NCBI GenBank assembly: GCA_947561395.2
Contig: OX387191.1
Span: 39,015,439 to 39,079,438, forward strand
DNA length: 64,000 nucleotides
DNA from: Buxus sempervirens
Lineage: Eukaryota; Streptophyta; Magnoliopsida; Buxales; Buxaceae
Direction: 5' to 3'
In this document: piece after piece, positions 21,070-31,912 of the stretch
Position numbering within the stretch: position 1 is the stretch's first letter
Layout of the letters: every line of letters starts with the position of its first letter
Program-made: the position numbers and the translations under genes
The notes under the pieces: model-generated
What the model saw: the letters and a program-made list of their open reading frames with translations, nothing else
Databases searched by the model: none
Told to the model about the DNA's origin: nothing

Positions 21070-23570
21070 CCACTCAGGACCAACTTACTCCCTCATGGAG
21101 TTTCCAAAATATTTCTCAAGTAAATCCCCAATACAAGTCAAAATGCAATATCACTTCAAACTTGAAATCCAATTTTTATTCAAAAACTGTTCAATCACTA
21201 AATAATCAAACTCAAGCCAAATCAAAATATTGTTCCAAGTATAGGAAGTCATTTTATAGTTAATCATATCAAATTCGGTTTCAAATAATCACTAGAATCA
21301 TTAAACAGTGAAATTTCCAAAAACAAAACTAAGTTAAATCTGAATATTTCTAGCAGCCAAATTTACTTGAAATCTATTCATCTGATCAACATAAATCAGC
21401 CTACGAAGCTTAACAAATTCCTAGTAAATCATATAGCAAGTCTAACAACCTTACATCAATTATCCTCTAAGATTTTCCCACTAATAGTATGAGTTTATTT
21501 TCAAATAATAAAAGTTAATATCTCACTAACAAAATAAAATTTCTCTATAACAATGTGGATAGTATAAAGTTAAGGAGACCAATAAAATAAATAAAATAAG
21601 TGCTAAAGTATCTTTCCCAAATCTAACATTATATAGATACCTTTTTGCCCCATAAATACAACATATCTTCAAAACCCCATATCTTGGTCATTTCTCACTC
21701 AAATGACACCAAACTTGACTCTTTAGATTCCAAATTGATTGAAATACATTATGCTATAACAGGTTTTGCAAATGCTTTACAGTTGAAAAATAGTGTTACT
21801 TTGAACTTACTCTTTAAGAAAAACAGTGCAGCCAAGCACCCATAAAAATTAAGTTCAAAATTAGTAAACAGAGAAATATTATTTCTTTTATATTTTTAGG
21901 CTAACATAGACTCAAAAACAAACAACTTTCATGAGAACACAGCTCCAAATTCGTCCTCTAAGTAAATGTAATAAATCGATTAATCCCAAAAATGCTTCAG
22001 AAAATTTGATAATGAAAGATTCTAACTCTTTTACATTTCTGAGTTTTCTTTCCTACACCATGCAATTCCAGGATAGGACCCCCACGAAATTAGCCCCTTA
22101 TCTGTTTCAAAACCTACAATTACCCATCACATATGCATGAACACCTTCTCCTTTAACCCTTGAACACCAACACCTTCCAAATTCTGCACTGTAACAGTAA
22201 ATCTGAATATTTAGTAAGTGCTACTTGCAACCTTTCAAGGACTGAACCATTTTCATTCTTCTAAACTACTTCTAACACCATATAAATCATCAATATAACA
22301 CAATTACACTGATTCGAATATAATTTAAACAAGTTAACTCTGCATCATAGATTAAATGCCCATTCATGAACATAAAACAGATTTTTATTTGTTTCAGATT
22401 CATCCATTTAGAAATTCGTCAAATCCACATGAAAACATGATGTTTAAAAGGATGCTACTTGCCTTATATTGCTGGAATTCAACTTCACCCAAATCAGCAA
22501 TGAGGATCAGGTATTCTCCACGCCCAAAGCTTCCCAACAGCTGCTGAAATTTTGCATAAAATTTTCAAAATTCAGATCTGATCCACTCGTCCAATTCTCT
22601 ACTAAAGCTTTGTTGGAAAATAACTCAGACTAACCTAAATCAAACACTGAGATTAGCTTACCTGATCTGGACTGAAAATTGGACAAGAATATAAGTAACC
22701 ACATCAGACGCCCTCCCTTCATGAACTAAGCTCCCTTCACAAAACCTTAATTCTTCAGATCTGTTTTGACTCACCCCCAATCTCTGCTACTCCAGTTTTC
22801 TCCAGCAACAAAAGGGAACTTCAAAAGCCCCTTTTCCAACAACAATTTGGAAGTTCAAGAACCAACTTCTCCAGCACTTCCCAAGCACTCCTTGAACTTT
22901 CCAAGCACCCCTTGGAATTCTAACTCTCTCTCTCCTTGGACAACTTCTCATGTGTTCAACTTTTCAGCTCCCTCTTCATGATCCCATATTGTGATCTCCA
23001 CCAAATTCCCTACACTAACATTCTATTAGACTTGATTCACTAATTTGCCACTCATCTATATATAACATCACCACTAAATAATTTCTAATAAAATTCCTAA
23101 CTAATATTTCTTGACCATTGAAATTATAATATAACCTCACTTAACCGAATTTACATAATCCCCTATTTTTTTTTCAAAGATTCCCAAATTGTCCTTGTGG
23201 CACTCCACCCTAAACCAATATATTAAAATATAATTATTGCTTCTTATTTTTATAATTAGAATTTCTACCCGGATTCACCCGAGAACTCCGGTTCGACCAC
23301 TTAATCTCTTTTTCTAGACTTTCCCATCAATTAAAACAATTAATACTCCCTAAAATCAAATTTTTAATATTATTAAAAATTCGGGATTTTACAGTATGCA
23401 TGATGGTGATCAGCGTTGGTTTATCGTTTTGCAAATGCTGAGTTTTATGAAATTGTTTATTTTGGTTTTGGTTTAGCTTCCCTTGGATCCATGCTTAAGC
23501 TTAGTAATGTGATGGTATTGTTTGTTGGTGTAATTCCATGGCCTTGTGTGTTGCCACGACCGGTGTAGAG

Positions 23571-23695
23571 CAACCAGAAACCCTGAGTAGGCCTGGTTGT
23601 CAATGCCGAAACCCGGGGAGTAGACCGGCATTGGATGACTAAACCCTAAGTAGGCCGTCATTTCAGAGTTCCGAAACCCTGAGTAAGCCGGAACT
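23571..23695 (+). repeat. Four-hairpin array with constant loop, LTR Y
   Basis: The stems are CAACCAG/CTGGTTG (23571-23577, 23593-23599), AATGCCG/CGGCATT (23602-23608, 23626-23632), ATGAC/GTCAT (23635-23639, 23657-23661) and AGTTCCG/CGGAACT (23667-23673, 23689-23695). The loops are near-copies of AAACCCTGAGTAGGC (15-17 bases). Confidence 0.9.
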
Positions 23696-24588
23696 GTGTA
23701 CATAGAGGTGTGGATGTCTCCTTGGCATGTTAATTAACCAATTTAAACAATAGTCATGACATTGACCATTCGATGTGTTATCGGTATTGTTATTGAATTG
23801 ATTGCAAACTATTATTGGTTTTGGATTTCAATTTGGAAATCGTCTTGGTTGCTTTAATCGTGCTTGCTATTTATCAGTGCATATTTATAACTGTTGTTAA
23901 CTATTTCTGCATGCATATGTTACTAGCTAAGATATTCGTATCTCATTCCGTTGTTTTCGTTTTGTTTTCAGATACTCTTGGAGAGCGATGCTTGCAGGTA
24001 GTTACTTGGCATGTGAGTTTATTCATTTGGGATTATTTTAGCACACTCTGTTTTATAAGTATTATTATATTCATGTTTTCCTTAACTCTGATATTGCGGT
24101 CCTGTGTTACATGCTAACCTCTGGAGTCGTGTTATGTTTTAACTACGTAACTCGGATCTGGGGCGTTACAAGATACCAACAATAGCAACTCACTCAAACC
24201 AATGTAGTTTAGTAATAGTGCCTAGTGGCATATAGGGTTTTCTGAAGCTTATAATCTTTCCAAAGATAACTCTGCAAAATAGTTCTGGTATGAAGTTCTT
24301 CTAATAAAGTTCAGAAATCAAGATACTTTAAAATATATTATACTGAGTAAGAATTTTTCAATTCACTCAAATCAGATTGTGAAATAGCCCAAAAATCCTT
24401 TTATTTCTAAAATAAGACAACCTTTTTGCAAACAAACCTAAATCACTCATCAAATTGTTTTTAATACAAAAGATCATTGAAAACAATTATAAACACTTAA
24501 TATCTATTGGTTTGGATATTTAATATCATTTAAAATCATTTTGTATTCAAATTTCTCTTCAAAATTCAGAAAAATCAGAATTCTAAGT

Positions 24589-24905
24589 TGGTCGCTCAAT
24601 CCAGTCGCTTAGGCGATCTGGTTGTGCGTCCACACGTTGAATAAATCAAAAAATCACATGGCCGCTCAACGTAGGCACTTAGGCGATCTAATAGGCGTCC
24701 TAAGTAAAATCAAGTTTTTGAACTGTCGCTCGACCCTGGCCGCTTAGGCGATCTAATAAGCGTCCTAAGTAAAATCAAGTTTTTGAACTATCACTCAACT
24801 CTGGTCGCTTAGGCGATCGGTTGGGCGACTATTTTGACTAAAATTACAGGCGAGCCGCTAGACAAGATCGCTCAGTCGATCGTGTCGAGCGCTCGAACAA
24901 TAGCG
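24589..24905. repeat. GC-rich short-palindrome cluster in LTR X
   Basis: About nine copies of GGTCGCTCAA, CGCTTAGGCGATC and similar units occur, several spaced by near-identical CCTAAGTAAAATCAAG linkers. Confidence 0.7.
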
Positions 24906-25818
24906 GCTAAATCGAACTTCTGAAACAGGTTTTTACACAATATACTACGTTCTATACATAGAAATCAACTCTAAAGTATTCATAAACATATATTCAACAC
25001 TTCCAAAATATGTAAAATGATCAAACCTCAGTAAAACACAATATCAACTAAATGGGTGTGCTACCTACCTCTGTTCGTTCAAAGTCTCATTCTTCCTCCT
25101 CTTTCTTCTTAGCTTAGGTTCTGATTTCTCCCTCTTTAACAACACAAACTCTTCCTGGGATGCAGAACTCTTCAAGAACAACAAGCCTCCACAATCTCCT
25201 CCTCCTCTCTCTCGGTTCTTCTCTTCTTCTTCAGCCGTCAAAGACTACGAATATGAAAGCGTAGGTATATGATTAGTCGTGTACTCTCTTAATAAACCCC
25301 TATTTTAATCCTTATGATTCCATGTATCTCCCCTCCATCAATTTCCATACTTCTAACCAATCAAATTAAAAGATAGCCCTTGATTTAATACTTACCTCAT
25401 TATTTCATGATCCAACGGTTGGATTTGTATCAAACTCCTAATCTCCTTCATCAATATGATCACCTATATATTCCATTACAAACCATCAATAAAATATTGA
25501 TTTTTATTTAATTAAGATTTCTGAAAATTTTCGGGGTCTTACAGAAAGGCCCTAAGCCTAACCTTAGTCCAAACCCCTTGGCATCCAAACTTAATGAAAA
25601 TGAAACAAATTATAGGATACAGCTGTAAGGCCCAAGTTTCCCACAAGATCTTTGCAGACCCACTTAGGGAGACAAAAGCATGTGGTTAAAATCATATCCT
25701 AACCAAACCAACCTCAAACCAAAAAGGGTACTACCCCATGTAGCAACCCTAAATGGGATTTAGGTCTCCTTAGGCCTAACTTGGCAACCTGTGGGCCTTC
25801 CAACGGGGCCCACACATC

Positions 25819-28065
25819 TGTAAAACCCCGATTTTTCTACATGATTTTATTAGAAAAATATAATTAATGAGCTGTTTGTATGTAGGAAATCTTGGTGGAC
25901 GAGCATGCACCAAATCCCAGGATTTCAAAAACTCGTCGAGCAGCAAGTATGTATGGTAAGTATAAATACTTAAGGTAGTTGCTTCGTAGGTTTCATTTTC
26001 ATACATTGAGAGGGAGGGAGATCACGGCTGTTTGTTTCTAGGGTTTTGGGAGAGGAGCCGACTTGTGGGTCTTCCTTGTCGTTAATAGAAGTTCCAAAGA
26101 TCGTCTTTGCGAAGAAAGTTCAGAGGGTCGACTGTTGGATTTGCGAACAGATGATCGATTGTGGGCTTCGCTGTTCAAGTAGTTTCTGTTGCAAGGATTT
26201 GAGCGTGCGAGAGGTGAGTAGCATCGTTTTAATCTGGGTTTTGGCTTTGATCATTGAGTTTAGTCGTAGTGCATAAGTTTCTGGAAAATACAGTTTCGAA
26301 CGTGAGTTTTCGGAAGGATTTTTAGAGATAGATTTTGATGTGTTTAAAATAATTTCGAAACTTGTTTAAACGTCCTTTAGGGATAGTAGAAGGTTAGGAA
26401 AATTGTTACAGAGATCAAATTTTTGGTCAGTCATGGAGATCTAGGGTTAGCAGAGAGTCGAAACTCATAGTGGATGTCCGTCGGGTTGGCGCCTACCTAG
26501 CGCCAACTAGTTTAGTCAGCGCGAGGGGTTGTTTTTAGTTCTCACTAAGCTCGCACTCATCTCTCACCGAATGTTTTAGTTAAACGCGAGATTGATTTTC
26601 CTTACCGCTAAGTTCGCGCCTATCTCTCGCCCAGTTTATTTTGAGTTAACGCGACGTGTATTTGTATAACCGAGTTATCGCCGACCTCGCGCCAAGCGCC
26701 AGAGGTCAGCGCAACCCCTAAGAATCAGCCGAAATGTGTTTTTGACCAAATTAAGCAAGAGTTTGATTAGTTGGAGGTTTCAATCACTTAGCCAATGACT
26801 TGTTTAGGATTTTAGAAATACTATTACCTGTTCAAATACCCTGAGATCATTAAGTGGAATTGTTGGTAATCCTTAGGAGTTTCCGAAGTAAATTTTAAGG
26901 GCTATTGGTAGGTTATGTTACTATTCCTAACACTAGGAGTTCATGATTTAGATCTCTCTTTTGTTATACACTTGTTCTTGATTGAGAAATTGTTTAATCT
27001 GTTTTACTTGATTTAAAGTTCTGAACTGTATTTGTAAAGTTTATCTTGGTGTGAGTAAATGGGTTTTATTACCAAAGGTCTTATGTTCTGGAATGGGAAT
27101 AATCACTGAAAGTACATGAGGTACTGTTTCTGGTCTGCAGTGACCTATGTTGAGCTGTGTTGTGTTGTGCATGATGATGAGTATTGTTGATTTAATATGA
27201 TGTCAGAGTTGAGTTTATACGATGGTTTTCTGTTTTGGTTTAGCTTGTCCTGGATCCATGCTTAAGCTTAGTAATTTGATGGTATTGTTGTGTTGTAATT
27301 GCATGGCCTTGTGTGTTGCCACGACCGGTGTAGAGCAGCCAGAAACCCTGAGTAGGCCTAGTTGTCAATGCCGAAACCCAGGGAGTAGGCCGGCATTGGA
27401 TGATGAAACCCTGAGTAGGCCGTCATTTCAGAGTTCCGAAACCCTGAGTAGGCCGGAACTGTGTACATGGAGGTGTTGAGTGTCTACTTGGCATGTTAAT
27501 TTATCAACTTAACAATAGTTATGACATTGACCATTCGAAATGTTGTCGGTATTGTTATTGAAATATGATTGGAAACTATTATGGGTTTTGGATTTAAACT
27601 TGGAAATTGTCTTGGTTGCTTTAATTGTACTGGTTATTTATCGATGCATAATTTGAACTGTCGTTAACTATTTTCTGCATGCATATGCTACTCGCTAAGA
27701 TATTCGTATCTCACTCTTTTGTTTTTGTTTTGTTTTCAGATACTCGAGGTGAGGCGACTACTAGGGTAGATCCGACTGAGACATATAGGGAGGAAGATTA
27801 CTATTACATTCCTTAGACCTGTAGGTTATTTTTGAATTGAACATTTGAATTAATTAAATTTTGGAAGTGTAATAAAGTAGTTCGAGGTTGAACCATTTGA
27901 TTTTAATTAAGTTGAATACTGAATTCTTAGATAAAATATAATTGTGCACTCTGATATGGTTTAGTTTAGGTTGTTATCCAGCGATCACAATTCTTTAAGA
28001 TCCTTACCTAACACTCCGTGAGACGTGTTATACCTTTATTCACAACACGGATTCGGGGCATTACA
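25819..28065 (+). mobile_element. Solo LTR i (Gypsy-type, Y family)
   Basis: It runs from TGTAAAACCCC to GGGGCATTACA with ACATC on both sides (25814-25818 and 28066-28070). It has TATAAATA at 25961-25968, a GTGAGT donor-like site at 26214, a GC-rich GCGCC cluster (26465-26705), a hairpin array (27337-27472), AGATA-TTCG-TATCT at 27698-27711 and TTTTCAG ending at 27739. There is no coding capacity. The open frame at 27222-27479 is the hairpin array read as codons. Confidence 0.9.
27337..27472 (+). repeat. Four-hairpin array with constant loop, solo LTR i
   Basis: This is the same layout as in LTR Y. AATGCCG/CGGCATT and AGTTCCG/CGGAACT are perfect 7-bp stems, ATGATG/CGTCAT pairs with one wobble, and the first stem (CAGCCAG with CTAGTTG) is partly decayed. 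The loops are variants of AAACCCTGAGTAGGC. Confidence 0.88.
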
Positions 28066-28987
28066 ACATCAGACTCAAATCACTTGGGCTAAAAAGATAA
28101 AATCAAAGTAAAGGGGCCTACACCACACATGTGGTTCGACCAAGACTTAATCAAATGAGCATGTTGGCATAGGACGGGTGAGATATAAAAGTGAGTTGAC
28201 TCAATTCAAGTCTAACTAGGGATGACCATGGGACCTATCTTTTGATCGGGCGGACCGAGTGTAACGCCCCGGATCCAGGTTTATTTAAACACATAAACCC
28301 AAATCTGGTTCGTTAGGGAAAAAGGCCCAAAACACTATTCCAGACTTAAACAATTTAATTTATTATATCAAAGTGCGGAAATAAAAACATCTTTCAGAAA
28401 GCGCGGAATTAAACTACCAAAATAATCCTTTTATATTTCATCTAAAAAGTCTAGAAATGGTTCAACTAATAACATAAATATCATCCACCAAAGGTGTGGA
28501 ATAAAGATACCAACGATCCTTTAAATAACATCAAACTCCTCAATCAAAATACTAAAAATAATCCCTAATAAAAATAAATCTAATGTTTCTCCATGTCCCT
28601 CTGGACCTACACAAGAATAAAATAATCTTCTTCCTAATAATCACAGTAATCCCCCGGTATCTCTACCCCGGCAACGTTCTTTCCAGAAATATTTGAAAAC
28701 AAAACAGATAAAACAATAATGTGAGAAACAACATCTCAATAAGCAGTCATGTAAATAATTGACCACAATAAAATATGCAACGCTTAATCTGAATAATCAC
28801 AATAAGAGTTCAAGACAACAAGGAAATACAATTTGTCCACCTCATGGGACTCATGAAATAGTATACCAGATAAAGAGAGTAGACATGTGCCAGTATGCTA
28901 CCTAACCGAATTACGATGGACCAGCCGCCCTGCAATCTGACTATTCAACACCAACGGAAGAACCCAACCATGAGTTAGCATGTACAG

Positions 28988-29039
28988 CCCAACCAATCCA
29001 AGAGTGGGTAACGTAGCGACCGACCAATACAGGAGCGGT
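28988..29039 (-). repeat. Hairpin pair with constant loop, solo LTR ii
   Basis: CCCA/TGGG (28988-28991, 29005-29008) and ACCG/CGGT (29019-29022, 29036-29039) enclose 13-base loops ACCAATCCAAGAG and ACCAATACAGGAG. This is the reverse complement of the array in LTR R, with the same stems in the same order. Confidence 0.75.
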
Positions 29040-29649
29040 ACCATCCTTGAGATGATGGAATGCCTCAGACACAGAATTCAAACCCCTCTAATACACATTT
29101 CACTTACTAGCTATTCTATGGATCCATATAACTGCTAAGCCCACTCAACAGTGAGAAAACCAACCAAGGTAATGGCATACTTCTCAATAACACCCACCAA
29201 AATACAGAACCATATCTGTAACCAAATCTGCCCATGCGGAAAACAATAAATCAGGCACCAACCTTGTCACACTAGTGACCCAAAACCAAAACAGAATGTA
29301 CCAAGTCATATGTCCAAAACTTCAGGTTTCAACGGGCCAATATGTCCCGAATGTGTATCGACTCCATCGATGCACACAATACCTTCATATCACCCAAATA
29401 CAGGTGTATGAACTCACAAAACCAACCTTGGTTAAAAGTAAATTCTTTTGGAATAATAGAATCAAGTAAAAGTGCCTCTTTATAAACATCTACCCAAAAT
29501 CTTTATAAAATTGAATTTTAAACATCCACCAATGCAAACACTTCCCAAATACCCCAATCTTTATGTTAAATAGGTTAAAATTGAATAGAACCACTTCCTT
29601 AGTGAAAACTAGGTTGAAAAGTCAAGTTTTCCAAAATCTGATAGACTGG

Positions 29650-29810
29650 TCGCTCGAGCGGCCAAGGGCGCTCGATCGGCCTCACAGAATAGGTTAATTC
29701 AGGTTAGGTCGCTCGAGCGATTATTCTAGCGGTAGTTCAATCTGGGTAAAATTACTCTCGGGTTTCGACTATATACATATGGCGCTCGAGTGACTGCTCA
29801 GGCGGTCCGA
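29650..29810 (-). repeat. GC-rich short-palindrome cluster in solo LTR ii
   Basis: GGTCGCTCGAGCGGCC, GGCGCTCGATCGGCC, GGTCGCTCGAGCG and GGCGCTCGAG units lie within 160 bases. Confidence 0.75.
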
Positions 29811-31014
29811 TACGTGAAAAATCCGTAACTTTGCGAAATTCAATAAAAATTCCACAACTCAATATTCAATGCATCAAAATCATTCTAAAATACTTGATAC
29901 ACATGCTAGAACAATTCCCAACAAATAAAACATCATAAATAACAAAGACAACGCATCAAAACAACGATTAACCACGACTATTGACTAAATACGAATTGTA
30001 TTTTTATGCAAACATCAAGGGACTACTTACCTGGTTTTAGGAACTTAAATCTTCTCTAAGAGCCACGAAATATCACGACAGAGTTTGCCAAACGATCCCA
30101 ACAAACCTTGATCACGTCTGGGTTAAAAATCACACTTTTAAGACTCTTTAACATACGAAAATCTCTAGAACAGAACTTATATCTATTGGGCTCTTACCTG
30201 GGTTCTCTATGCACGAAAATCTCCTTCTTCCTTCTCTAAGATGGCTCCAACAGTTGTTTAGGGTTTAGGTTTTGATCACAAGGAAACTAAGAGAAGAAAA
30301 ATAGGAAGCAAGAAGAAACGCACGGTTGTTTCTATTCTAAGTTTATAAACTCCACGTAAATCACTCCATGCACTACTAGGTTTAGTTTAATATTTAATGG
30401 CTTTTACTTAATTGCCCTCTTCACTAAACCAACACAATCAACCCATCTAATTCTTAAACCAACAAAACCCTTGGGTCAACCCACTATCATTGGGTTCGAC
30501 CAACCCCTTTTATCCTCTTTATTTATTTCTCACTTTATTCTTACTAACATAAACCATAGCAACAATAATTATTAAATTAAAATTATATTTGGTCAATAAT
30601 TAAGTGCTCACCTTATATAAGCTCTCCTATCATCTCCGGTTCATCTTGAACTCCTCCGGGTTGAACCAAAATCTCATCTCCTGCATATTATTAACCAATT
30701 AGTCTAGTTACCAAAATCTGGGATTTTACACCGAGGTGTCTACGAACTTCTTTGAACCATAACCAGGCACTTTCTCAGAAACTCAATATGCTGACCACTT
30801 AGTAGATAGTCTCTTAGGCATCTAGGTATTTGCCTGCACCCCTTCAAACAGTGGCGACTCCCAAACCCCTTTTATCCTTTTCTGATATCCCAATCCTAAA
30901 AGTGTGTGATCCTTCTACACTTTCTCAGGAGAGTGCGCTAGGCATGTTCCCGAAAGGGGAGTGATCCCACATCACACCAGCATTTCGTGTGCACCACGGA
31001 TCAATGTGCGCACA

Positions 31015-31872
31015 AATGGGATTTTTATTTCTCTAGAGAAATATGCATTGGATTTGCTTAAGAAGTATCACATAAAAAATTACAAGGCATTTTCTACCCC
31101 CATGAATGCAAATGAGAAGTTGAGCTTATCTGATGGGACAGCCAAAGCTGATGGAAAATTGTTTAGAAGACTGGTTGGTAACTTTATGTATTTGTCTCGC
31201 ACTCATCCAGATATAATGTTTCCCGCTAGTTTGATGTCAAGATTTATGCATAATCCATCAATGCATCATCTTGGAACAACAAAACGTATTCTTCACTACA
31301 TTCAAGCAACCAGCAACTACATGATTTGGTACAAATTAGTTCCTAATTTTAAATTGTTTGGTTTTATTGACAGTGATTTATCTAGTTTTCTAGATGATAG
31401 GAAAAGCACCGATGGTTATGTTTTTTAGCTCGAGTCTGGTGTAGTATCATGGTGCTCAAAAAAGCAAGCTACAACAGCATTGTCATCATTTGAAGCCGAA
31501 TACATTGCTGCATCGGTTGCTGCTTGTCAAGTGATTTGGATGCAAAAAATTATGGAGGATTTAAAGCAAGCTCAACCATATGCAACAGAGATTTTTTGTG
31601 ATAACAATGCAACCATCTTGATGACCAAAAATCCGGTGTTCCCTGGAAGAACGGAACATATCGAACTCCATCACAATTTCATACGAGATGTTGTTGCAGA
31701 AAATGTTATTGTGTTGAAATATTGTTCAACCAATGATCAAATTATAGAGGGCTTCACCAAAGCATTCCCATACTCAAAGTTTGTGAAGTTTAGATCTTTT
31801 CTTAGTGTATGTGATTTTGCATCAAGGGGGGATGTTAAAAGTGATGCAAAATTTTCGGGATGTGGTGCTTAG
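31015..31872 (+). pseudogene. RT-RNase H part of Copia A
   Basis: This is the C-terminal part of a Copia reverse transcriptase (YLSRTHPDI-type motif) followed by the RNase H domain (SSFEAEYIA, DNNATI). It runs into the purine tract and 3' LTR. It is a fossil and not intact. Confidence 0.85.
31822..31832 (+). other. Polypurine tract of Copia A
   Basis: A CAAGGGGGGA purine run lies immediately before the 3' LTR start TGTTAAAAG at 31833. It primes plus-strand synthesis in this family. Confidence 0.75.
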
Positions 31873-31912
31873 CACGTCCTAGTTGGTTTACAGAAGCTGT
31901 GTTAATGGTTCT

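Larger units (their letters stand above)
17093..23393 (-). mobile_element. Solo LTR Z (Gypsy-type, split by U)
   Basis: TGTAACACCCC at the left end and GGGATTTTACA at the right end are flanked by GTATG on both sides (17088-17092 and 23394-23398). Its own sequence is 17093-18063 plus 21075-23393. Minus-strand orientation follows from a TATATATA box near 23060, a GCAAGT site at 22457-22462 and the GAGATA-CGAC-TATCTC hairpin at 17309-17324. It is related to 28260-30730. There is no coding capacity. Confidence 0.85.
15752..24170 (+). mobile_element. Solo LTR Y (Gypsy-type, split by Z)
   Basis: It runs from TGTAAAACCCC to GGGCGTTACA with AGATA on both sides (15747-15751 and 24171-24175). Its own sequence is 15752-17092 plus 23399-24170. 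It has TATAAATA at 16036-16043, a GTGAGT donor-like site at 16274, a hairpin array at 23571-23695, an AGATA-TTCG-TATCT hairpin at 23930-23943 and TTTTCAG ending at 23971. It is the same family as 25819-28065. Confidence 0.88.
15046..25543 (-). mobile_element. Gypsy-type LTR fragment X (split by nested elements)
   Basis: Read on the minus strand it starts TGTAAGACCCC at 25543 and matches the left LTR of the 40815-45523 element. It has a GTAGGT donor-like site near 25070, a GC-palindrome cluster (24589-24905), the GGATCCATAAGG block and a degenerate GAGATA hairpin near 15120. The X sequence lies in two pieces, 15046-15751 and 24171-25543, around element Y. It is an incomplete fossil that directly abuts fragment P on its left. 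Confidence 0.7.
28260..30730 (-). mobile_element. Solo LTR ii (Gypsy-type)
   Basis: TGTAACGCCCC at the left end and GGGATTTTACA at the right end are flanked by CCGAG (28255-28259 and 30731-30735). On the minus strand a GTAAGT donor-like site lies at 30025-30030, the GC-palindrome cluster at 29650-29810, the hairpin pair at 28988-29039 and a GAGA/TCTC hairpin near 28723. It is related to Z and, in the hairpin region, to R. Confidence 0.88.
25544..31014 (+). mobile_element. Tat-like LTR fragment Q (host of two solo LTRs)
   Basis: Three pieces (25544-25813, 28066-28254 and 30731-31014) read as one LTR end related to S1. They share GGGCCTTCCAACGGGGCCC-type text, the ACCGAG(G)TGTCT block, CAGTGGCGACTCCC and a terminal GTGCGCACA at 31014. 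Only the 3' part of the LTR is present, and its left side abuts X. Confidence 0.72.
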
